From the NCBI GenBank assembly GCA_016795125.1, contig JAEUIG010000174.1, positions 1 to 9,003 of the forward strand: DNA of 9,003 nucleotides, written 5' to 3'. The notes below the pieces were generated by a model. That model made no database searches. It was not told the origin of the DNA and worked only from the letters and a program-made list of their open reading frames with translations. Of this stretch, positions 1 through 7,000 are shown piece after piece. Positions within the stretch are counted from its first letter, which is position 1. Each line of letters opens with the position of its first letter. Source of the DNA: Planctomycetaceae bacterium (GTDB lineage Bacteria > Planctomycetota > Planctomycetia > Planctomycetales > Planctomycetaceae). Made by a program: the position numbers and the translations under genes.

Positions 1-302
1 GTGACTTCGAAATCCAGGCTGAAGAACTCACGATGGCCGACGATATAAGCGACCGGCTCGGAGGCCGCCCGCCGCTGCACCATTTCACGCATTTGTGCGC
101 GGATCGATTCCGCCAGCGGCTCGTCGTACGCGGTATACAGCTGGATGCGCGGGCAACGGCGCGCATGCGCCAGCAGGACTTCCGCCTCCAGCCGCGGGCT
201 TTCGCTCCCCTTTTCACGCAGGTATCCGCTGGTCCATTCAAGGACGCGGCGGATTGTCCACGCACCGTCGGCGGGCGTCGATGTGGATGGACGTGTCGTC
301 AT
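1..302 (-). CDS. prmC: PrmC, release factor glutamine N5-methyltransferase (N-terminal part, cut by the window edge)
   Basis: PrmC (HemK) is a cytoplasmic SAM-dependent methyltransferase that methylates the glutamine of the GGQ motif in class I release factors, which speeds peptide release. About 100 codons are visible, starting MTTRPSTSTPADGAW. They match the N-terminal helical substrate-binding domain: a V-L-x-W-T-S-x-Y-L start, then SPRLEAEVLLAHA (about residues 36-48), and PVAYIVGHREFFSLDFEV at about residues 83-100, the usual lead into the catalytic domain. The SAM-binding domain and its NPPY motif lie outside the window. The ATG at 302-300 has a good ribosome binding site upstream and fits the family's normal start. 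The gene lies 68 nt downstream of prfA on the same strand, the conserved prfA-prmC pair, so enzyme and substrate are probably made from one transcript. Confidence 0.93.
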   Translation of the reverse strand, partial: MTTRPSTSTPADGAWTIRRVLEWTSGYLREKGSESPRLEAEVLLAHARRCPRIQLYTAYDEPLAESIRAQMREMVQRRAASEPVAYIVGHREFFSLDFEV

Positions 303-307
303 TGCGT

Positions 308-313
308 TCCTTC
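308..313 (-). promoter_or_regulatory. Shine-Dalgarno site of prmC
   Basis: On the minus strand GAAGGA lies five bases before the ATG of prmC. It fixes that start and is the clearest ribosome binding site in the window. The chosen starts of prfA, yajC, secDF and the hydrolase have no comparable site, which may mean that prmC is translated independently within the operon. Confidence 0.6.
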
Positions 314-370
314 AAGGACGAGTCGCGTTTGCAAACTCCGTGTCGCAACGTCGCTTGCGGTTTCGCGGCC

Positions 371-1456
371 TCACTTCGACACAGCAGCTCCGGCGTCGCC
401 CTGCAGGCGCTCCTGGCGATCGAATTCCAGCAGCGGCTTGATGAGTTCGTCCAGGTGGCCGGCCATCACCTGGTCGAGCTTGTACAGCGTGAGTCCGATG
501 CGGTGATCGGTCACCCGGCTCTGGGGAAAGTTGTATGTGCGGATGCGTTCGGAACGGTCGCCGCTGCCGATCAGTGTGCGGCGCTGGGCGGCGCGCTGTT
601 CCGCCACTTCCCGCTGCTTGGCCTCGAGCAGCCGGCCGCGGAGAATGCGCATGGCCTTGGCGCGGTTCTTGTGCTGGCTCTTTTCATCCTGCATCTTCAC
701 GACGATGCCGGTCGGGATATGCGTGATGCGGACGGCGCTTTCCGTCTTGTTGACCTTCTGCCCGCCGGGACCGCCGGCCCGCATGGTGTCGACCTGCAGG
801 TCTTCGTCCTTGATGTCGATCTCAACGGCGGTGGCTTCCGGAAGGACGGCCACGGTGGCGGCGCTGGTGTGGATGCGTCCCTGGGCCTCGGTTTCCGGAA
901 CACGCTGCACGCGGTGGCCGCCGCTCTCGAACTGCAGTTCGTGAAACGCACCTTCGCCGGTGACCGAGAACGTGATCTCCTTGAATCCGCCGCGCTCGGC
1001 GGGGCTGGATTCCATCAGCTCGATCTTCCAGTTGCGCCCCTCGATGTAGTGCGAATACATCGAGAACAGGTCGCCGGCAAAGAGGGCAGCCTCGTCGCCG
1101 CCGGTGCCGGCACGGATTTCCATGATCACACCGCCGCGTGTGATGGAATCCCCGGCCGAGACCAGGTCTTCGAGCTCGACCGCCAGTTCGGCGCGCTGCG
1201 ACTCGAGTTCCTTCAATTCGGATTCGGCGTACGCCCGCGAATCGGCGTCCTGCTCTTCGGCGATCATCTGCTTCGCCGCGGCGATGTCGGCTTCCAGCCG
1301 CTTGAACCTCTGCACCGGTTCGGCGACGCGTCTCAGTCCGCCGTACTCGCGCTGGACTTCCACCATCCGCGCAGGATCGGACAACACGGCCGCGTCCTGA
1401 AGCTGCAGCTCCAGGTCGAGGTACCGTTTCAGCTTGGTTTCGAGGCTGGGGAACAT
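371..1456 (-). CDS. prfA: Peptide chain release factor 1 (RF1)
   Basis: RF1 recognises UAA and UAG in the ribosomal A site and triggers hydrolysis of peptidyl-tRNA. The 361-residue product is the normal family length (E. coli has 360). The N-terminal helical region (about 1-100) is followed by the family block GTGGDEAALFAGDL (about 117-130). The stop-codon recognition tripeptide P-x-T appears as PET at 187-189, inside RVPETEAQGRIHTSAATVAV, which marks RF1 rather than RF2. The catalytic loop RAGGPGGQKVNKTES carries GGQ at 231-233. The C-terminus SRVTDHRIGLTLYKLDQ is also typical. I chose the ATG at 1456-1454 (MFPSLETKLKRY) because it gives the family length. The frame stays open 12 codons further up to a GTG, but that adds non-family residues, and neither start has a clear ribosome binding site. 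The stop is TGA. It lies between rpmE and prmC, and Gln233 is the expected PrmC target. Confidence 0.97.
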   Translation of the reverse strand: MFPSLETKLKRYLDLELQLQDAAVLSDPARMVEVQREYGGLRRVAEPVQRFKRLEADIAAAKQMIAEEQDADSRAYAESELKELESQRAELAVELEDLVSAGDSITRGGVIMEIRAGTGGDEAALFAGDLFSMYSHYIEGRNWKIELMESSPAERGGFKEITFSVTGEGAFHELQFESGGHRVQRVPETEAQGRIHTSAATVAVLPEATAVEIDIKDEDLQVDTMRAGGPGGQKVNKTESAVRITHIPTGIVVKMQDEKSQHKNRAKAMRILRGRLLEAKQREVAEQRAAQRRTLIGSGDRSERIRTYNFPQSRVTDHRIGLTLYKLDQVMAGHLDELIKPLLEFDRQERLQGDAGAAVSK

Positions 1457-1846
1457 CGTCGTGGGAGGTAGGGTGAGCGCAACCGCGAACACAGTCCGGC
1501 GAGGTTGGCCGCCGCTAATGAAAGTGCGAACGCCACGGCGCTGTCTTTACGGCTCTGGGTGGCACGTCCTGACGAAGGAAGGGCGTGGCGCGCCTTGCAC
1601 CGACGCTCACTATCCCCCAGATTCTCTGAAGCGACATCGACGCGGGCACCACAATCGCGCGACGCTCGCCATGCCCTTCGCTTTGATCAGGGCGTGCCAC
1701 CCGCGAGAGGCAAAAGCACGATCGCGTCGGGTTCGCCGGGCGGCCGAACAACTCCAATGTCGGGGCGCGGCGCATCGCGAGACGATCCCTTCCCTGGATC
1801 GGGGCGGTCACAGGAACGCAGTCGCAGATCAATTCGCGGAAGCGAA
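1457..1846. other. Gap between rpmE and prfA with no convincing gene
   Basis: This 390-nt stretch separates rpmE from prfA, both read on the minus strand. Open frames cross it on both strands, but their translations are rich in Arg, Ser and Pro, have no recognisable domain, and overlap the ends of the real genes, as expected of chance frames in GC-rich DNA. I see no tRNA or riboswitch. The only local structure noticed is a 6-bp hairpin near the rpmE end (listed separately). A promoter for prfA-prmC could lie here, but I found no convincing -35/-10 pair. Confidence 0.6.
1783..1801 (-). terminator. Weak hairpin downstream of rpmE, possible terminator
   Basis: CGATCC (1783-1788) pairs with GGATCG (1796-1801) around a 7-nt loop, starting 46 nt after the rpmE stop. 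The stem is short and no T-run follows on the minus strand, so intrinsic termination is doubtful. It is reported only as a candidate 3' end or attenuation site between rpmE and prfA. Confidence 0.22.
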
Positions 1847-2110
1847 CTATTCCGCTTCCTTCTTCTTGGCCCAGCCGTATTTCTTCTGGAACTTCTCGAC
1901 GCGGCCGGCCGAGTCGATTAGCTTCATCTTGCCCGTGTAGAACGGGTGCGACGCCGAGCTGATATCGACCGTGATCAGCGGGTACTCCTTGCCGTCCTCC
2001 CACTTGATCTTTTCCTTCGACGTCATCGTCGAACAGGTCATGAACTTGTAATCCGCGCCGATATCGTGGAAGACCACCGGGTGGTAATCGGGATGGATGC
2101 CGTCTTGCAT
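1847..2110 (-). CDS. rpmE: 50S ribosomal protein L31, type B (zinc-independent)
   Basis: L31 is a small large-subunit protein that sits at the bridge between the ribosomal subunits. The 87-residue product starts MQDGIHPDYHPVVFHD and contains ISSASHPFYTGK (about residues 50-61) and GRVEKFQKKYGW (69-80), the L31 signature. It is type B. The CxC pair after the N-terminal segment and the CxxC before HPFYTG, which bind zinc in type A, are absent: FHD and SSASH stand in their places. E. coli YkgM is the same length and has the same VVFHD and SHPFYTGK blocks. The only cysteine is Cys26. Several bacteria name this form rpmE2 or ykgM. The ATG at 2110-2108 fits the family start; the frame also opens upstream to a GTG, which would add 19 residues unlike L31. 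The stop is TAG. The gene is divergent from tgt and leads the rpmE-prfA-prmC translation cluster. Confidence 0.95.
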   Translation of the reverse strand: MQDGIHPDYHPVVFHDIGADYKFMTCSTMTSKEKIKWEDGKEYPLITVDISSASHPFYTGKMKLIDSAGRVEKFQKKYGWAKKKEAE

Positions 2111-2148
2111 GTCGCTCTCGTCAATCGCCGCCGTGAGTGCTGATTCCT

Positions 2149-2158
2149 CCGCGCGCGG
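2149..2158. repeat. CCGCGCGCGG palindrome in the rpmE leader
   Basis: A perfect 10-bp palindrome lies about 40 nt upstream of the rpmE ATG. On the minus strand it is followed at once by AGGAA, an SD-like string too far from the ATG to serve it (about 35 nt). It may be chance in GC-rich DNA or part of leader RNA structure. Confidence 0.25.
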
Positions 2159-2170
2159 TTCCACCACGGA

Positions 2171-2182
2171 CCCGGCACCGGG
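2171..2182. repeat. CCCGG-CA-CCGGG inverted repeat near the putative rpmE transcription start
   Basis: This is a 12-nt interrupted palindrome. On the minus strand it begins 8 nt downstream of the candidate -10 box, so it would fall at the first bases of the rpmE transcript. It could be an operator or a small 5' leader hairpin, as expected if L31 synthesis is autoregulated. Chance is a real alternative. Confidence 0.3.
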
Positions 2183-2190
2183 ACAGGAAG

Positions 2191-2217
2191 TCTATATGCC
2201 GCAGGCAGAAAGAGCAA
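2191..2217 (-). promoter_or_regulatory. Candidate sigma70-type promoter of rpmE
   Basis: On the minus strand TTGCTC (2217-2212) precedes TATAGA (2196-2191) with a 15-nt spacer. TATAGA is a good -10 match, TTGCTC a moderate -35 match, and the spacer is shorter than the usual 17. Transcription would start near 2184 and give a leader of about 75 nt before the rpmE ATG. It is one of the few AT-richer patches in the divergent region, which supports the call. Confidence 0.4.
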
Positions 2218-2226
2218 GCTGAACGG

Positions 2227-2261
2227 GTTGTCGGTTATCAGTTATCGGTGGTCGGTCACTC
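2227..2261 (+). repeat. Degenerate tandem heptad repeats (GTTATCR-like)
   Basis: Five consecutive 7-bp units can be read: GTTGTCG, GTTATCA, GTTATCG, GTGGTCG and GTCACTC. The first four share GTNRTCR and the last is decayed. They end 33 nt upstream of the tgt start, in the divergent rpmE-tgt region. Similar heptamer arrays (short tandemly repeated repetitive sequences) are known as dispersed intergenic repeats in cyanobacteria. Whether this is the same class is an inference. The stretch is less GC-rich than its surroundings, and no function is shown. Confidence 0.6.
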
Positions 2262-2294
2262 TGTATTGCCGCGAGTCGAAGACGAGCGTTCCAC

Positions 2295-3413
2295 GTGTCG
2301 CAGTTCGAATTCCATCTTGATGCCATCGATCCAGCGAGCCGGGCCCGGGTGGGGCGGTGGGTGACGCCGCATGGAGTGGTCGAAACTCCGGCGTTTATGC
2401 CCGTGGGGACCCGGGCGACCGTCAAGGGCGTGTGGCCGTCCCAGCTGAGGGACGCCGGCGCCAAGATGATCCTGGCCAACACATATCACCTGGCGCTGCG
2501 CCCCGGCCCGGAAGTAGTTCGCGACCTCGGAGGGTTGCACCAGGTCATGGGCTGGGACGGGCCCATCCTCACGGACAGCGGCGGCTTTCAGGTGTTCAGT
2601 CTGGCCGACCTGCGGAAGCTGGACGACGACCGGGTCGTCTTTAAATCGCACATCGATGGCAGCCTGCTGGAGATGACGCCGGAATCGGCGGTTCGCATTC
2701 AGGAACAGCTGGGCGCCGACTGCATCATGTGCCTCGACGAGTGCCCGGCGCACGATGTCGGCCCCGAGAAACTGGCGGCGGCGGTCGATCGCACCACCCG
2801 GTGGGCCGCCCGCTGCCGCGACGCCCAGCAGCGGCCCGACCAGGCGCTGTTCGGCATCCTGCAGGGTGGGACCGATCAGCGGCAGCGGGAACGCTCGGCC
2901 GAGGGTTTACTCCCGCTGGATTTTCCCGGGTACGCGATCGGTGGCCTGAGCGTCGGTGAGCGGCCGGATTTGATGTATTCGACGCTGGACTTCACCGTGC
3001 CAATGCTGCCGGCGGACCGGCCCCGTTACCTGATGGGGGTCGGCCGGCCGATCGACCTGATCGAAGGCGTGCTGCGGGGAATCGACCTGTTCGACTGCGT
3101 GATGCCGACCCGCAATGCCCGGAATGCGACGGCGTTTACGAGCCAGGGACTGGTCAAAATCCGGAATCTGGTGCACCAGCGGGACCAGTCGCCGCTGGAT
3201 CCGAAGTGCGATTGCGCCGCGTGCCGGGGCTTCAGCCGCGGTTACCTGCGGCACCTGTTTCTGAGCAACGAGATGCTGGGGCCGATGCTGCTGTCCGTGC
3301 ATAACATTACCTACTACCAGCGGCTGATGCGGGAGTTGGGGGAAGCGATCCGCTCCGGACAGGCCACGGACTTCCGTCGTGCTCACCTTGCTGGTTCGAT
3401 TGACGCAACCTAA
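2295..3413 (+). CDS. tgt: Queuine tRNA-ribosyltransferase (tRNA-guanine transglycosylase)
   Basis: TGT swaps the guanine at wobble position 34 of GUN-anticodon tRNAs (Asp, Asn, His, Tyr) for the queuosine precursor preQ1. The 372-residue product covers the whole TIM-barrel family. ETPAFMPVGT is at about 30-39. TDSGGFQVFSL (93-103) carries the proposed general acid/base Asp94. GGLSVGE is at 216-222. The block GIDLFDCVMPTRNARN (262-277) holds the nucleophile Asp267. The zinc site is complete: Cys305, Cys307 and Cys310 in CDCAAC, plus His336. The start is a GTG at 2295 (MSQFEFHL), chosen because it aligns with the family N-terminus; no strong ribosome binding site precedes it. The stop is TAA. 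It begins the plus-strand tgt-yajC-secDF cluster. That order is conserved across bacteria although TGT has no known role in secretion. Confidence 0.97.
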   Translation: MSQFEFHLDAIDPASRARVGRWVTPHGVVETPAFMPVGTRATVKGVWPSQLRDAGAKMILANTYHLALRPGPEVVRDLGGLHQVMGWDGPILTDSGGFQVFSLADLRKLDDDRVVFKSHIDGSLLEMTPESAVRIQEQLGADCIMCLDECPAHDVGPEKLAAAVDRTTRWAARCRDAQQRPDQALFGILQGGTDQRQRERSAEGLLPLDFPGYAIGGLSVGERPDLMYSTLDFTVPMLPADRPRYLMGVGRPIDLIEGVLRGIDLFDCVMPTRNARNATAFTSQGLVKIRNLVHQRDQSPLDPKCDCAACRGFSRGYLRHLFLSNEMLGPMLLSVHNITYYQRLMRELGEAIRSGQATDFRRAHLAGSIDAT

Positions 3414-3420
3414 GATACGG

Positions 3421-3437
3421 CCCGTCTGCAGGACGGG
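3421..3437 (+). terminator. Hairpin just after tgt, possible terminator or attenuator
   Basis: CCCGTC (3421-3426) and GACGGG (3432-3437) form a perfect 6-bp stem with a 5-nt loop, starting 8 nt after the tgt stop. No T-run follows, so complete intrinsic termination is not supported. It could lower read-through or mark an RNA processing site between tgt and yajC, which lie 172 nt apart, an unusually wide gap for this cluster. Confidence 0.35.
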
Positions 3438-3585
3438 GTGCGGAGCGTCGCAACCGGTTGGCACGACATGGAGTTTGGGCGAAGCGGCCGAGCGGCCCTC
3501 GCAATCGTCATTCGTCGTGCGCGCGGGTCCGCTGAGGCTGCCGCCGTTCTGGGGCGCCGCGACGCTGGAACACACACGGTTTGAG

Positions 3586-3957
3586 ATGAATCTGAACGAA
3601 GTATTGCTGCTGGCGGGCGAACAAGCACCCCAGGGAGGCGCCGATCCCGGCTCCATCTGGCCATTGCTGCTGCCGTTTGCCGTCATCTTCCTGATGTACC
3701 AGTTGCTGATCGCCCGTCCGCAGAGGTCTCAGCAGAAACAGCGGGACGAGATGCTGAAGCAATTGAAGAAGAACGACCCGGTGGTGACCATTGGAGGCAT
3801 CCTCGGAACGGTCGCCAACCTGTCGGATGACGGCACGGAAGTCACCCTGAAGGTCGACGACAATACCCGGCTGCGGTTCCGCCGCGACGCCATCCGCGAG
3901 GTCGTAGTCAAGAATCCGCCCGCGGCGACCACCCCTGCGGCCCCCGCCAAATCGTGA
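3586..3957 (+). CDS. yajC: YajC, preprotein translocase accessory subunit
   Basis: YajC is a small single-span inner-membrane protein that associates with SecDF and the SecYEG channel. The 123-residue product has a short N-terminal segment, one hydrophobic span at about 24-43 (IWPLLLPFAVIFLMYQLLIA), then the family motif ARPQRSQQKQR and the soluble part NDPVVTIGGILGTVANL (about 63-79), matching the usual GDxVVTxGGIxGxV. The tail is Pro/Ala-rich. The frame is open 69 codons upstream into the end of tgt, but that stretch is not like YajC. I chose the ATG at 3586 (MNLNEVLLLAGEQ) because it gives normal YajC length. It has no clear ribosome binding site. The stop is TGA, 79 nt before secDF, with which it is probably co-transcribed. 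Confidence 0.95.
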   Translation: MNLNEVLLLAGEQAPQGGADPGSIWPLLLPFAVIFLMYQLLIARPQRSQQKQRDEMLKQLKKNDPVVTIGGILGTVANLSDDGTEVTLKVDDNTRLRFRRDAIREVVVKNPPAATTPAAPAKS

Positions 3958-4036
3958 TTGCTGGAAGTCGAAACGGACGTCGCACCGCAATCCGGCTGCG
4001 AACAGAGAACACACCACCGACCAGGCCAAGTGCTCA

Positions 4037-7000
4037 ATGAATCTGTCAATGATGCCTGCACTGCTGCTCGCGTTTCAGGACACGGTTTCCAAGTCGGCTG
4101 ACGGCGCCGTTGAGGCTGCGGACACCGTGGCCACGCAGACGACCGCCACGGCCGCCGACTCCAGTGCCAGCGGCTGGGTGCTGTTCCTGGTCGTTGTCGC
4201 CATGCTGGTCCTGCCGTTCGTGATCGGCCAGGCGCTGGCCAAGGCCATGCGGCTGAAGGACCTCAGCTTCAAGTTCGGAATCGTCCTGTTTTCGCTCACG
4301 CTCGGTCTGGCCCCGTTCGTGGCCCAGAAGCTCGCCGGCCATCCGTTGTCCGATGCCTTGAACTGGGGCATCGATCTGGCCGGCGGAACCAATATGGTCT
4401 TCGCCGTCGATCATCAGGGAGCCGAAGATCTCCAGAAGTCCGTCGATCCGAACACCATGCAGAGAATGGTGGAAGCGATTGGCCGGCGAGTGAATCCCAG
4501 CGGCACGGAAGAAGTCACCGTCCGTCAGGTAGGGCGCGATCGGATTGAAGTCATCATCCCCGGTGCCGATCCGGAGAAGGTCGACCGGATCAAGCGGCAG
4601 ATCACCAAGCTCGGCAGCCTGGAGTTCGGTCTGCTCGCCAACGAGTACGAGCACTCCGCGCTGATCCAGGAAGCCAGGTCGCTGCCGAACAACGTCGACG
4701 AGCTGCGGCGTGGAAACGTGCTCCGAGCCAAATGGCGGGCGCCCGGCGAAGATCCGAAAACCAAGGAAATCAAGCCTGTCAGCGAGGAATACGGAGTCGC
4801 GGCCCGCACCGTGGAGCGCGGCGGCAAGTCGGTGCGGCAGTTCCTCGTCGTGGTCGAGGAGGACCCCAAGCGTCGCATCACCGGCCAGTTGCTGCGGCGG
4901 GCCTTTGAGGAAATCGGCCAGAGCGGCGCGCCGGTCGTCGGCTTTGAGTTCAACACGCAGGGGGGCTACCTGTTCCAGCGGCTGACGGCCGCGCACATGC
5001 CGAAGGAAGGGGCCGGATACAAGACGCGCCTGGCCATTCTGCTCAACGACGAGATTCACTCGGCGCCGTCGATCAACGACATGATCGGCGCCCGCGGCAT
5101 CATCGAAGGCGATTTCGATGCGGCGGAACTCAACGAACTGATCAACGTGCTCAACGCCGGTGCGCTGGACGTGCCACTGTTCCCGGAACCGGTCAGCGAA
5201 TTCACGGTCAGCCCGCTGCTGGGCATCGACGTGCAGACCCGCGGCATCCGCGCGATCCTGATCGCCACGGTCGCGGTCTTCGTCGTCACGGCCGGTTACT
5301 ACCTCATCGCGGGGGCCGTGGCCGACGTCTGCCTCGCGCTGAACATCATCCTGCTCATGGGCTCGATGGCCCTCATCGATGCCACGTTCACGCTGCCCGG
5401 CCTCGCCGGCGTTGCGCTGGCAATCGGCATGGCTGTTGACGCCAACGTGCTGATCTTCGAACGCATGCGTGAGGAGCAGCAGAAGGGCTCCAGCCTGCGG
5501 ATGTCGATCCACAACGGCTTCTCGAAGGCGTTGTCGGCGATCATCGACTCCAACGTCACGACGATGATCACGGCCATCGTGCTGTACATTTTCGGCTCCG
5601 AGCAGGTGAAGGGCTTTGCCGTCACGCTGTTCATCGGCCTGGTGTGGAACATGTTCTGCGCCGTGTATGTCGCCCGGCTGATCTTCGACGTGGCCGAGCG
5701 CAAGCGGTGGCTGAAGACAATCAGGATGTTCTCCCTGATCGAGCCGCAGAACGTGGACTTCGTCGGGAAGACCAGGCTCGCCGTGGGCGGCAGCCTCCTG
5801 TTGATGGCGGTCGGCCTGGGCGCGCTGTTCCTGCGTGGTCGGGACAACCTCGACATCGATTTCCGCGGCGGATCGATGGTCACGTTCCGGTTTGAAGGCG
5901 ATGCGCCGTCCTCCGACGAAGTCCGGGAGGCGCTCGATAAGCAGTTTGAATCGTCCATTTCCCTCGAGAGTCTGAGACTATCGGAAGACGCCGGCGCCGG
6001 CGACGTGCTGTTCCGGCTGCGGACCGTCGAGGACAATGTCGAGGAGGTGGGCAAGCAGGTCGTGGCGGCGTTCGCGGATTCGTCGCATCACCTCGTGCAG
6101 CAGTCGCTGCAATACGGGGATGTCGCGCCGATTCCCGCCGAGGCGCCGGAAGGCACGCCGGCCAACGACTTCGCCGGCGGAGAACAGGTCGAAGTCACCC
6201 TCGCTCAGCCGATCCTCGCCGCGTCCCTGTCCGAGCGGCTGGTAGACGGACTGCAGAGCCTCCGGCCGGCGGGGACCGACGCTTCGCCATATCCGGACGC
6301 CACGGACCTGCTGAGAGTCACACCGAAGGAGGGTGAATCCACCGACAAGGCGAGCGTCTTCGTTGTGGAAGCGCGTCAGTCGGTCGCCGCGGACGACCTC
6401 AAGTCGGTGCTCGCCGAGTCGAAGCAGCAGTTCGAGAGCGAACCGGCGTTCGAGGAGAAAACGACCTTCGATCCGGCCGTCGCCGGCGACACTCAGCGCA
6501 GCGCCTTCGTGGCGGTCGTGCTCAGCAACCTGGCGATCATTTTCTACCTGTGGTTCCGCTTCCACCAGGCGCAGTTCGGCATCGCTGCCGTGGTCGCCGT
6601 CATGCACGACGTGATGATTGTCCTCGGACTTGTGGCCATCGGGGCGTTGCTCAGCAACACTCCGGTGGGTCCGTACCTCGGGCTGACCGACTTCAAGATC
6701 GACCTGTCGATCGTCGCCGCCTTCCTGACGATCATCGGCTATTCGCTGAACGACACGATCGTCGTGTTCGACCGCATCCGCGAGGTGCGCGGGAAGAACC
6801 CGGCCATCACCGAGCAGATGATCAACCTGAGCCTCAACCAAACCCTGTCACGCACGTTGCTGACCTCCAGCACGACCCTGATCGTGCTGCTCATCCTGTA
6901 CGTCTTGGGCGGCGAAGGGGTGCACGGGTTCTCATACTGCATGTTCCTCGGAATCATCGTCGGAACATTCAGCTCGATTTACATCGCCAGCCCGGTCCTG

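Noticed and set aside
327..336. GTTTGCAAAC palindrome before prmC
   Set aside because: A single 10-bp palindrome with no other regulatory signal nearby; not enough to call an operator.
344..359. 5-bp hairpin (CGCAA/TTGCG) between prfA and prmC
   Set aside because: Too short, with no T-run, and located inside a probable operon; likely chance.
95..1471. 458-codon plus-strand open frame opposite prfA and prmC
   Set aside because: It mirrors the true RF1 gene, its translation has no domain, and long antisense frames are expected at this GC content.
1457..1492. Upstream GTG start for prfA, adding 12 residues
   Set aside because: The added residues are not RF1-like and the ATG at 1456 gives the normal family length.
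1505..2003. Open frames in the rpmE-prfA gap (138 codons on plus, 162 codons on minus)
   Set aside because: Both run into the rpmE coding region in a wrong frame, have low-complexity Arg/Ser/Pro-rich products, and lack a ribosome binding site or domain.
2111..2167. Upstream GTG start for rpmE, adding 19 residues
   Set aside because: L31 begins at MQDGIHPDYH, and the extra part would overlap the predicted leader.
3379..3585. N-terminal extension of yajC by 69 codons
   Set aside because: It overlaps the end of tgt, is not YajC-like, and would displace the short N-terminal part before the membrane span.
2907..3686. 259-codon minus-strand open frame opposite tgt and yajC
   Set aside because: Antisense to two conserved genes and without recognisable features.
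4046..5512. 488-codon minus-strand open frame opposite the SecD half
   Set aside because: Shadow of secDF. The product is rich in D, H, R and Q without any family motif, while the plus strand encodes an unmistakable SecDF.
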